A stretch of 9,852 bases of DNA. It comes from Propionibacteriaceae bacterium (GTDB lineage: Bacteria; Actinomycetota; Actinomycetes; Propionibacteriales; Propionibacteriaceae). Of the stretch, positions 1 through 6,661 are shown in pieces. Position numbers and translations under genes: made by a program. Every line of letters starts with the position of its first letter. Within the stretch, counting starts at the first letter, position 1. The notes under the pieces are model-generated. The model worked only from the letters and a program-made list of their open reading frames with translations. It was not told the DNA's origin and did not search any database. The DNA lies in NCBI GenBank assembly GCA_031282235.1, contig JAITED010000215.1, positions 1 to 9,852 on the forward strand, read 5' to 3'.

Positions 1-72
1 CACCACAGTGCCCAACGCCGCAGTGACCGCCAACACCGCAGCCACCCAGAAAACAGCCGTAGTAAACATCAT
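1..72 (-). CDS. nuoJ: NADH-quinone oxidoreductase subunit J, N-terminal fragment (truncated by window edge)
   Basis: Only the first 24 codons are present; the reading frame runs off the left edge. The translation starts MMFTTAVFWVAAVLAV, a hydrophobic stretch suiting the first membrane helix of NuoJ, a subunit of the proton-pumping membrane arm. The call rests mainly on position: the gene directly after nuoI in nuo operons is nuoJ, and 24 residues alone could not identify it. Two ATG codons stand in tandem (70-72 and 67-69). The first overlaps the nuoI stop as ATGA, and a GAGGTGG ribosome-binding site (76-82 on the complement) lies just upstream. Either ATG is well placed, so the exact start is open by one codon. 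Confidence 0.8.
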   Translation of the reverse strand, partial: MMFTTAVFWVAAVLAVTAALGTVV

Positions 73-674
73 TTACCACCTCGTTTACTACCTCGTTTGC
101 GGGAGGTTTTAGTGCGCGCGGTGGTGGGCGGCACTCGGGGGATGTCTAGGCTGGGGATACGTTTATCTGGCTCACCCGTAGGCGGCAACCCCGCGAAGTA
201 CTCCTGTTCGCTCAACCCCAACAGCCGCTCGTGCGGTGGAGCCACCATGCCTACCGCCAGCGGAGCCAACAACTCCTCCTTGCTGTAGCACAGCGACGCG
301 CGGGAGGTGTCCGCCAACTTGAACTCGTTGGTCATGGTGAGCGCCCGGGTGGGGCACGCCTCGATACACAACCCGCAGAAGATGCAGCGCGTGTAGTTGA
401 TTTGATAGATACGCGCATAGCGTTCCCCGGGCGCGTAGCGCGCCGCGTCCGTATTGGCATCCGCTTCGATGTAAATGGCATCAGCCGGGCAAGCCCAAGC
501 GCACAGTTCGCAGCCGACGCACTTCTCCAGCCCATCCGGCCAGCGGTTCAGTTGATGCCGCCCGTGGTAGCGCGGCGCGGTGACTAGCTCTTTACCCCGC
601 TGCGGATAGCGCTGGGTGAACGAACGCCGGAAGATGGTGCGCAGCGTAATCCAAAAACCACTTAAAGCGCTCAT
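69..674 (-). CDS. nuoI: NADH-quinone oxidoreductase subunit I (2x[4Fe-4S] ferredoxin-like)
   Basis: The 201-residue product is the ferredoxin-like subunit that relays electrons from NuoG to cluster N2 in NuoB, at the membrane-facing end of the peripheral arm. Two complete CxxCxxCxxxCP motifs are visible: CVGCELCAWACP (Cys 52, 55, 58, 62) and CIFCGLCIEACP (Cys 97, 100, 103, 107), the ligands of clusters N6a and N6b. An amphipathic N-terminus (about residues 1-20) precedes them, as is usual in this family. The tail from about residue 180 is Pro/Thr-rich and ends strongly basic (RKRGSKRGGK), longer than in Escherichia coli NuoI. The ATG overlaps the nuoH stop as ATGA and follows a strong GGAGGTGA site. 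The last codons form a 12-bp tandem repeat that also carries the nuoJ ribosome-binding site. Confidence 0.97.
   Translation of the reverse strand: MSALSGFWITLRTIFRRSFTQRYPQRGKELVTAPRYHGRHQLNRWPDGLEKCVGCELCAWACPADAIYIEADANTDAARYAPGERYARIYQINYTRCIFCGLCIEACPTRALTMTNEFKLADTSRASLCYSKEELLAPLAVGMVAPPHERLLGLSEQEYFAGLPPTGEPDKRIPSLDIPRVPPTTARTKTSRKRGSKRGGK
72..95 (-). repeat. 12-bp tandem repeat at the nuoI end, containing the nuoJ ribosome-binding site
   Basis: On the coding strand CGAGGTAGTAAA (95-84) is followed directly by CGAGGTGGTAAA (83-72), one mismatch in 12. It encodes the basic NuoI tail (RGSKRGGK) and duplicates the GAGGT core used as the nuoJ ribosome-binding site. The second unit ends with the A of the first nuoJ ATG, so its GAGG is about six bases before that start and the first unit's copy is 18 bases before it. 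Confidence 0.85.
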
Positions 675-2020
675 CAGAGTTCACCTCCCGCCAGTTTATG
701 CCCATCGCTTAACGCGGTGACGGTGAGGGTAGCGGGCACGAAACCCGCCAACTCGGGCAACTGCTCCCCCGGCGGCGGCGGCACCGGATAGCCACCGGCG
801 AAAACGTCTCCCGGCTCCCGCTCCGGCTCCGGGGGTGGTGCCGGGGCGGCGGCGCGGTCTTGTAACGCTCCCAGCGCTATCGCCCCCAGCACCAACACTA
901 CGATGGCTACGGTGACGCAGATGAGCGGCAACGAGCGCTCAATACGCAACCCCCGGAACACGCCCAGCGCGAAAAGCCACACCAAGTTTGCGGGTATCAA
1001 AAGTTTCCAACCCAGCGACATGAACTGGTCGTAGCGGAAACGCGGCAGCGTAGCGCGTACCCATACGAACAAGAAAATCAGCGCCTGCACTTTCAACATG
1101 AACCACAGCAGCCCCCACCAGCCTTGGTCAAAGCGCCCCTCCGCGAGAGTGGCCAACGGCCAAGGGGCGCGGTGTCCCCCCAGAAACAGCGTGGTCGCCA
1201 CCGCAGATACGGTCGCCATATTGATGTACTCTGCGAGGAAAAACAGTGCATAACGGAACCCGGAATAGTCAGTTAAATGCCCGCTGACTAGCTCTGATTC
1301 ACATTCTGCTAAATCGAACGGCAGCCGGTTGGTCTCCCCGAACATGGAGATTAGATACGTGAGGAAGCTGGGGAGCAGCAGCATCGCGTACCACCCCGGT
1401 ATCGCCGTTTCTTCGCCAAACAGGCTGATGGGTTTCTGCTGCGCCGCCACGATACCGTCAGCAGACATCGACCCGGCGTATAGGAACACCGCCGCCAGCG
1501 ACAGCCCCATCGCCACCTGATAGCTAATCATCTGCGCGGTGGCGCGCATGGAGCCGAGCAGCGAGTAGGTGCCGTTGGATGCCCAGCCCCCCAGCACCAA
1601 ACCGTAGATGCCCACTGAGCCCATCGCCAGCACGAACAGGATGGACACCGGAAAATCGGTGACCTGAAGCAGGGTGGTTTCACCGAAGATTTGCACCTGA
1701 CCGCCCAGCGGCAACACCGCCCACATGGTGAAAGCGGCCACCCCCACTAGGAACGGTGCCAGATTGAATACGATACGGTCGGTCTTTGCGGGGCGGAAAT
1801 CCTCTTTGAAGAACAGCTTGATGCCGTCGGCCAGTCCTTGCAGCAGCCCGAAAGGCCCCGCCATATTTGGCCCTTTCCGGTTCTGCATCCGAGCCAACAC
1901 CCGCCGCTCAAACCAGATGTTGAAAACCGTCCAGCCCAACAGCAGCGCAAACAGGCAGACCACTTTGAGCAGTATCAGCCACAGCGGGTCATCCGCCAAC
2001 AGGGTGTCATACGTATTCAT
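674..2020 (-). CDS. nuoH: NADH-quinone oxidoreductase subunit H (membrane subunit at the quinone site)
   Basis: The product has 448 residues and several hydrophobic segments (for example about 12-34, 86-104, 125-147, 163-183, 209-228, 256-281, 303-323, 338-357, 362-386). NuoH anchors the peripheral arm and forms the quinone entry channel. Family motifs are clear: FERRVLARMQNRKGPN near residues 37-52, and GETNRLPFDLAECESELVSG at 228-247, the acidic loop lining the quinone cavity; its glutamates E239, E241 and E243 are kept. Compared with the common DLPEAESEL, Ala replaces Pro and Cys replaces Ala in that loop. The tail from about residue 387 is proline-rich and carries FAGGYPVPPPPG (407-418), an extension typical of actinobacterial NuoH and absent from the shorter E. 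coli protein. The ATG overlaps the nuoG stop (ATGA) after a GGAGGTGA site. Confidence 0.97.
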   Translation of the reverse strand: MNTYDTLLADDPLWLILLKVVCLFALLLGWTVFNIWFERRVLARMQNRKGPNMAGPFGLLQGLADGIKLFFKEDFRPAKTDRIVFNLAPFLVGVAAFTMWAVLPLGGQVQIFGETTLLQVTDFPVSILFVLAMGSVGIYGLVLGGWASNGTYSLLGSMRATAQMISYQVAMGLSLAAVFLYAGSMSADGIVAAQQKPISLFGEETAIPGWYAMLLLPSFLTYLISMFGETNRLPFDLAECESELVSGHLTDYSGFRYALFFLAEYINMATVSAVATTLFLGGHRAPWPLATLAEGRFDQGWWGLLWFMLKVQALIFLFVWVRATLPRFRYDQFMSLGWKLLIPANLVWLFALGVFRGLRIERSLPLICVTVAIVVLVLGAIALGALQDRAAAPAPPPEPEREPGDVFAGGYPVPPPPGEQLPELAGFVPATLTVTALSDGHKLAGGEL

Positions 2021-4497
2021 CGTGCCTCACCTCCCCGCGCTTGCCGCAGTGGATAAACGTTATCCCAGAGTTGCTCAAAGCGGGGCGGGCCGTTGGGCGA
2101 GAGCCACGGCATCGGGGAGGCAGCCACCGTCAGAATCACGCGCTCCCCGGACAGAGCGTGCAACTGCCCGCACTCTGCTGTCTGGGTGAGCGCAGGAATC
2201 CAAACCACGCCGTTTACCATCCCCGGTGTCACCCGTACCGGGCCATGCCATCTAGCCCCACCTGCGCCAATCTGGGCGATGGCACCATCCACTAAACCGT
2301 TGGTTTGGGCGGTCTCCGGGCTTACCCGCGCCACCGCCGTTGGCATACTGGCTTGTAAAACGGCAGCACCATCCAGCGAATACGCCTCATCTAAGAGCAG
2401 CCGCCAAGTAGACAAGATGACGTTACCCAGCGCCGGTGGGATTACAGAAGTGGCAGTGATAGTGGGCAGTACGGCAGGGACAGAAATCCAAGGGGGCAGT
2501 GCATTATACGAAGCCAGCGCCGCTTTAGTGGTATGGAACCCCAAATCGTTTCCCAAAGCGGTAGCCAGCGCCGCCAGCACCGCCACATCGGGCGGGGTGG
2601 TGCCGCGCACCGCAGCAACTACCGGGCGGCGGGTGTGTGTCCAGTCGATGAGCGTGCCATCCTGCTCATCGGGGGCTGCCACTGGGAACACCACATCGGC
2701 GTATTCGCTCACCTCGCTCTGCTTCACCGCTAGGCTGACCACGAACGTTTGGCCGAGCGCCCGCCGCAACAGTTCGGGGTCGGGCAAATCTCGCATATCC
2801 AGCGCGCCGGTGATGATGGCGCGGATGTCTCCGGTGCGGGCAGCCGTCGTAATGCCCAGCAGGTCATGGCCAACGTCAGCGGGCAGCGTAGTCATATGCC
2901 ACTGCGTTGCTAAAGTGGCGCACGCCCTAGCATCACCCACCAGCCGACCACCGGGCAGCAGGGTTGGTAAACAACCAGCGGCGATAGCGGCCAGTTCGCC
3001 GGAGCGCCTAGGAATCCAAGCCAGTTTTGCCCCTGTCGCAGCAGCGGTCTCCGCAGCCCACTTCAAAGTGCCTGCCGAGATGGCGGCGCGCTCCCCGACC
3101 AGCATTACGCTATCCGCATTCAGAGTTATCCCTTGTGCAGCCAGCGCCCGTACTTCATCTCCGGGCTTGCAGGCGACCAGTTGGGCGTGCAGTTTAGCGT
3201 TGCCTGCGCTCAGATACGGGGCGACGGCGAACACCTGCAAGCCCAAGTTCCGGACAGCGCGGCGCAGGCTAAGGAACAGTTGCGGCGACTCTTCCTCCGG
3301 CTCGAAGCAGAGCAACACCACCTGTTTTGCCCGCTCCAACGTGGCGTAATCCGGCGCGGTAGCGAACACCTGCGCTGCTTGCTTGCGGGTCAGAAACTGG
3401 GTTTCTTCGTCGGAGCTGGCGCGAGTACGGCAGTCGATGTTGTTGGTACGCAGCACCACCCGGGCGAACCGCGAGTAGGCGTAGGCGTTCTCCAACGTGA
3501 GCCGCCCACCGGGGAGCAGCGCCACTTGGGAGCCCGCTAGGCCGCGCAACCCTTTAGCGGCGGCGTCCAGCGCCTCTGGCCAACTGGCCTGCACCAACAG
3601 GCCGTCTTTGCGCACCATTGGGGTGCGAATACGCTCAGCAGTTTGTGCGGAGCGGAACCCGTAGCGCCCCCGGTCACACAGCCACTCCCCCACCTGATTT
3701 GGTGCTCCGGCCGCAAGGCGGCGGCGTACCACACCGTTCTTCACATCCACCCGAATCGGGCAGCCACCAGCGCAGCCATCGCAGGTGGATTGGGTGCTGA
3801 CTAGCTCAAAGGGACGCGCTTGGAAGCGATAATCGCTGCTGGTGAGCGCCCCCACCGGGCAGAGTTGCACCGTATTGCCCGCGAAGTAACCACCACCAGC
3901 GGCACCGGGACAAGCCGCAAGTTGCATCTCGGCACCGCGCCCCAACATGGTGAACAGCACATCGCCAGAGACTTCGGTTCCGAAGCGAACACACCGCATA
4001 CACTGCACGCAGCGCTCTCGATCCAGCATGATAGCGGGGGTGGCCGCCAGCGCCTTGGGCAGGTGGCGTTTCACGCCATCGAAGCGGCTCACCTGTCTGG
4101 GCGACAGCATCGCCTGATTCTGCAACGGGCACTCCCCCGCCTGATCGCACTCCGGGCAGTCCAGCGGGTGATTCAGCAACAGCAGTTCGCTCACCCCAGC
4201 TTGGGCGGCGGCGGCCAGTTCAGAGGTGGCTTGGGTGGCCACTTTCATCCCCTCAGCCACCTCCAGAGTGCAGGATGTTTGCAGTTTCAGCGATTTTCCG
4301 TTGCCAGCGTCGGGAATCTCCACCAGACACTGCCGACACACCCCCACCGGTTGCAGCGCGGGATGGTCGCAGAAGCGGGGGATGAACACCCCAGCCTGTT
4401 CGGCGGCGCGAATTACGGTGGTGCCTCGCGGCACCTGTACGCTGCGCCCGTCGATGGTGAGTTTCACTAACTCTACGGCGTTCACTACGGCGTTCAC
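2017..4497 (-). CDS. nuoG: NADH-quinone oxidoreductase subunit G (Fe-S, molybdopterin-oxidoreductase fold)
   Basis: The 826-residue product is the largest peripheral-arm subunit and carries the Fe-S wire between NuoF and NuoI. In order: a [2Fe-2S] domain (Cys 43, 54, 57, 76; cluster N1b), a HxxxCxxCxxxxxC motif (His110, Cys 114, 117, 123; N5), CVQCMRC plus CPVG (Cys 163, 166, 169, 213; N4), then CxxCxxxC-x27-C (Cys 239, 242, 246, 274), matching the extra N7 cluster. The rest (about 280-826) has the molybdopterin-oxidoreductase fold, which serves structure only in this family; the C-terminal part (about 715-826) fits the dinucleotide-binding-like end domain. The start is GTG, overlapping the nuoF stop as GTGA, with a purine-rich GGAGAGGGGG site upstream. 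A perfect 12-bp tandem duplication repeats the start, so a second in-frame GTG stands at codon 5; which one is used cannot be settled here. Confidence 0.97.
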   Translation of the reverse strand: MNAVVNAVELVKLTIDGRSVQVPRGTTVIRAAEQAGVFIPRFCDHPALQPVGVCRQCLVEIPDAGNGKSLKLQTSCTLEVAEGMKVATQATSELAAAAQAGVSELLLLNHPLDCPECDQAGECPLQNQAMLSPRQVSRFDGVKRHLPKALAATPAIMLDRERCVQCMRCVRFGTEVSGDVLFTMLGRGAEMQLAACPGAAGGGYFAGNTVQLCPVGALTSSDYRFQARPFELVSTQSTCDGCAGGCPIRVDVKNGVVRRRLAAGAPNQVGEWLCDRGRYGFRSAQTAERIRTPMVRKDGLLVQASWPEALDAAAKGLRGLAGSQVALLPGGRLTLENAYAYSRFARVVLRTNNIDCRTRASSDEETQFLTRKQAAQVFATAPDYATLERAKQVVLLCFEPEEESPQLFLSLRRAVRNLGLQVFAVAPYLSAGNAKLHAQLVACKPGDEVRALAAQGITLNADSVMLVGERAAISAGTLKWAAETAAATGAKLAWIPRRSGELAAIAAGCLPTLLPGGRLVGDARACATLATQWHMTTLPADVGHDLLGITTAARTGDIRAIITGALDMRDLPDPELLRRALGQTFVVSLAVKQSEVSEYADVVFPVAAPDEQDGTLIDWTHTRRPVVAAVRGTTPPDVAVLAALATALGNDLGFHTTKAALASYNALPPWISVPAVLPTITATSVIPPALGNVILSTWRLLLDEAYSLDGAAVLQASMPTAVARVSPETAQTNGLVDGAIAQIGAGGARWHGPVRVTPGMVNGVVWIPALTQTAECGQLHALSGERVILTVAASPMPWLSPNGPPRFEQLWDNVYPLRQARGGEAR
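4474..4497 (-). repeat. 12-bp perfect tandem duplication covering the nuoG start codon
   Basis: On the coding strand the unit GTGAACGCCGTA occurs twice head to tail, at 4497-4486 and 4485-4474, with no mismatch. It encodes (M/V)NAV twice and so duplicates the GTG start codon four codons downstream in the same frame. The first GTG overlaps the nuoF stop codon. The GGAGAGGGGG stretch upstream suits the first GTG better by spacing. The pattern fits replication slippage that kept the frame, or simple chance in a short stretch. Confidence 0.9.
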
Positions 4498-5867
4498 TTG
4501 ACCCCCTCTCCGCGCGTCACCCGTCTGGAAGCCGGGGTCGGTTCCGCATCAGGGGCGGGGATGGGGAATACGGCGCTGCGCTCGTATGGGAAAAGTTCAC
4601 TAGCCGGGCGCCGATAGCCCGCCTCAAACTCGGAGGGGAAATGGCGTATCGCGCTGGTCATCATGGCGACAAAACCATCAGCTAGCGGGCAAAATGTCTT
4701 GCCAGAGACGTTATTACAGATGTCGGAGATGAGTTCCACATCGCCGGGCTGGCCGTGCCCCTCCTCTAAGCGCACCACTAACTGACGTAACCACTGCGAA
4801 CCCTCCCGACACGGGCTGCACTTGCCGCACGATTCGGCGGCGTAAAACTCCATCCAGCGCCTGGTGGTACGCAACACCGATGTGGTTTCGTCAAAAAACT
4901 GCAACGCTTTGGTGCCCAACTGCGAGCCCGCTTCTGCCACCGCTTCGTATGACAACGGCACATCCAACTGATCCTCGGTGAACAGCGGCGTAGATGAGCC
5001 ACCGGGGGTGAAAAACTTCAACTTGTGCCCCTCGCGGATGCCCCCGGCGAACTCCAACAGGGTGCGCGCGGTGATGCCGAACGGAGCCTCAAACTGGCCG
5101 GGGAAACGCACATGGCCGGACACCGAGTAGATGGTGGTGCCTTTGCTCTGCTCCGTGCCAAACTGGGCGTGCCAAGCGGCACCCCGCACCAAGATAGCGG
5201 GCAGGGAGGCGATGGTTTCGGCGTTGTTCACCAGCGTCGGTTGGCCGTATAGCCCCGCCACTGCGGGGAACGGCGGGCGGGAGCGGGGACGACCCGGGCG
5301 GCCCTCCAACGAATCGAGCAGCGCGGTTTCTTCGCCGCAGATGTACGCCCCGGCTCCGGCGTGTACGGTGACGTGCAGCGGATACGGCACCCCCAGCGGC
5401 TCCGCGCCCAGCAAACCGGCTTGATACGCTTCCGCGACGGCCTGTTGCATCCGGCGCACCGCGTGTATCACCTCGCCCCGGATGTAGATGAACACCTGAT
5501 GCGCTCCGATGGCGTAGGCGGCGATGATCGCTCCCTCCACCACCAAGTGGGGGTTGGCCATTAGCAACGGCATGTCTTTGCAGGTGCCCGGTTCGGATTC
5601 GTCACAGTTGACCACCAGATATTTGGGTTGCCCGGCGGTCTCCGGGGTGTTGGGCACAAACCCCCATTTGACGCCGGTGGGGAACCCTGCCCCGCCACGG
5701 CCTCTCAACCCGCTGGCTTTCACTTCGGCAATCACCTGAATGGGTGCCAGTTTGAGCGCCAGCAGCGCGCCGAAATAGCCGCCGTTGCTGCGGTAGGTGT
5801 CCAGTTTCCAAGAGCGCTGCGTATCCCAGAGCGCAGTGAGGACGGGAGTTAGGGGCGCTATGCTCAC
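4494..5867 (-). CDS. nuoF: NADH-quinone oxidoreductase subunit F (NADH- and FMN-binding)
   Basis: The 457-residue product binds NADH and FMN and takes the first electron pair at the tip of the peripheral arm. Visible motifs: the glycine-rich FMN/NADH loop GLRGRGGAGFPTGVKW (53-68), CDESEPGTCKD (88-98), GAGAYICGEETALLDSLEG (171-189), and the N3 [4Fe-4S] ligands in SCGKCSPCREG plus a distal FCP (Cys 347, 350, 353 and 393). The N-terminus (TPVLTALWD) and overall order resemble actinobacterial NuoF. The C-terminal tail after about residue 415 is variable. The start is GTG, sharing one base with the nuoE TAG stop (TAGTG), and a G-rich AGGGGGTGG site lies upstream. The 3' end overlaps the nuoG start by four bases. 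With NuoE and NuoG it forms the NADH dehydrogenase module, so this complex should use NADH rather than ferredoxin or F420. Confidence 0.98.
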   Translation of the reverse strand: MSIAPLTPVLTALWDTQRSWKLDTYRSNGGYFGALLALKLAPIQVIAEVKASGLRGRGGAGFPTGVKWGFVPNTPETAGQPKYLVVNCDESEPGTCKDMPLLMANPHLVVEGAIIAAYAIGAHQVFIYIRGEVIHAVRRMQQAVAEAYQAGLLGAEPLGVPYPLHVTVHAGAGAYICGEETALLDSLEGRPGRPRSRPPFPAVAGLYGQPTLVNNAETIASLPAILVRGAAWHAQFGTEQSKGTTIYSVSGHVRFPGQFEAPFGITARTLLEFAGGIREGHKLKFFTPGGSSTPLFTEDQLDVPLSYEAVAEAGSQLGTKALQFFDETTSVLRTTRRWMEFYAAESCGKCSPCREGSQWLRQLVVRLEEGHGQPGDVELISDICNNVSGKTFCPLADGFVAMMTSAIRHFPSEFEAGYRRPASELFPYERSAVFPIPAPDAEPTPASRRVTRGEGVK

Positions 5868-6661
5868 TACTCACCACCCCCTGATTGCGTTGCTGGCGTT
5901 GTCCGGGGCGTTTGCGGCGTTTCTGGCGTATCTAGTGATACGGGAATTGGCTCGGGTGCCGTCCATTGGTTGACTTTGGCGATACGCACCCCGCGCACGC
6001 TGGGCGCCCCAGCAGCCGGGCCATCGTCCGCTTTGCCATCCGGGAACCCAGCCAACACCCGCTCGCTAGCGCGGAAATTGGTGAGAATCGGCCCTCTGGT
6101 GGAACGTATTGGCTGCCCAGCGGCCAGTAAATCTATACACGTCAGCGCTCGCTCCGGGGTCATGTTGTCCATGAACTCCCAGTCGATGGTCAGCACCGGG
6201 GCGTAATCACAAGCGGCGTTGCACTGGATACCCTCCAGCGAGAACAACCCGTCCGGGGTGGTTTCGCCATCTTCCAACTCCAGCTTCTCGCGTATGGCAT
6301 CCCAAATCGCATCCCCGCCCAGCACCGCGCAGAGCGCCGTGCGGCATACGCCGATGTGATGCTTCCCCGCCGGGCGACGCTTGAACATGGTGTAGAACGT
6401 GGCTACCTCCAACACCTCGGAAACCGTGATGCCCAGCAGGTCAGCGCACAGTTGCACCCCGGTCTCGCTCACGTAACCATCCACGGACTGCACCAGATGC
6501 AGCATCGGAAGCAGCGCGGAACGCGCGACGGGGTAACGCCCCAACAGTTCGCGCAGTTCCGCGACGGTTTGCTCATTGATACGGCTGGGAGCCTGCACTA
6601 CGTCCGGGTCTCCCCCACTCCCCAGCGGCTGCGACAGGTCGCGGATTTCGGTATGGCTCAT
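5867..6661 (-). CDS. nuoE: NADH-quinone oxidoreductase subunit E ([2Fe-2S] thioredoxin-like)
   Basis: The 264-residue product is the small Fe-S partner of NuoF. An N-terminal helical part (about 30-95) includes SALLPMLHLVQ and EVLEVATFYTMF, typical of the family. A thioredoxin-like domain follows with the [2Fe-2S] ligands of cluster N1a: CRTALC (Cys 106, 111) and CNAAC (Cys 147, 151). At about 100 residues longer than E. coli NuoE (166), it has the C-terminal extension usual in actinobacteria, including VLAGFPDGKADDGPAAG (about 198-214), and ends in a Thr/Pro-rich tail (DTPETPQTPRTTPAT) built from 9-bp microrepeats. The ATG overlaps the nuoD stop (ATGA) after a GGGAGGTG site. The TAG stop shares its G with the nuoF GTG start. 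Confidence 0.97.
   Translation of the reverse strand: MSHTEIRDLSQPLGSGGDPDVVQAPSRINEQTVAELRELLGRYPVARSALLPMLHLVQSVDGYVSETGVQLCADLLGITVSEVLEVATFYTMFKRRPAGKHHIGVCRTALCAVLGGDAIWDAIREKLELEDGETTPDGLFSLEGIQCNAACDYAPVLTIDWEFMDNMTPERALTCIDLLAAGQPIRSTRGPILTNFRASERVLAGFPDGKADDGPAAGAPSVRGVRIAKVNQWTAPEPIPVSLDTPETPQTPRTTPATQSGGGE
5888..5929 (-). repeat. ACG-codon microrepeat at the 3' end of nuoE
   Basis: On the coding strand five ACGCC words and a sixth ACG occur within 42 bases. Three are spaced exactly 9 bases apart (ACG at 5929-5927, 5920-5918, 5911-5909), giving Thr-Pro-X units (TPE, TPQ, TPR), followed by TTPAT. It is a degenerate in-frame microrepeat in a low-complexity tail, well past the Fe-S domain. 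Confidence 0.7.

Noticed and set aside
771..860. GGC/GCC-rich run in the nuoH 3' region as a possible hairpin or repeat element
   Set aside because: It is explained by proline codons in the NuoH tail (PPPPG, APAPPPEPE), which is normal for actinobacterial NuoH.
2093..3349. Long plus-strand open frame of 418 codons opposite nuoG
   Set aside because: It lies wholly antisense to nuoG, which has all its Fe-S motifs. Its product is Ser/Ala/Thr-rich with no recognisable domain, as expected for a mirror frame in GC-rich DNA.
3820..4470. Plus-strand open frame of 216 codons opposite the nuoG 5' end
   Set aside because: Antisense to the cysteine-rich Fe-S domains of nuoG; the His/Gln/Arg-rich product is typical of a shadow frame.
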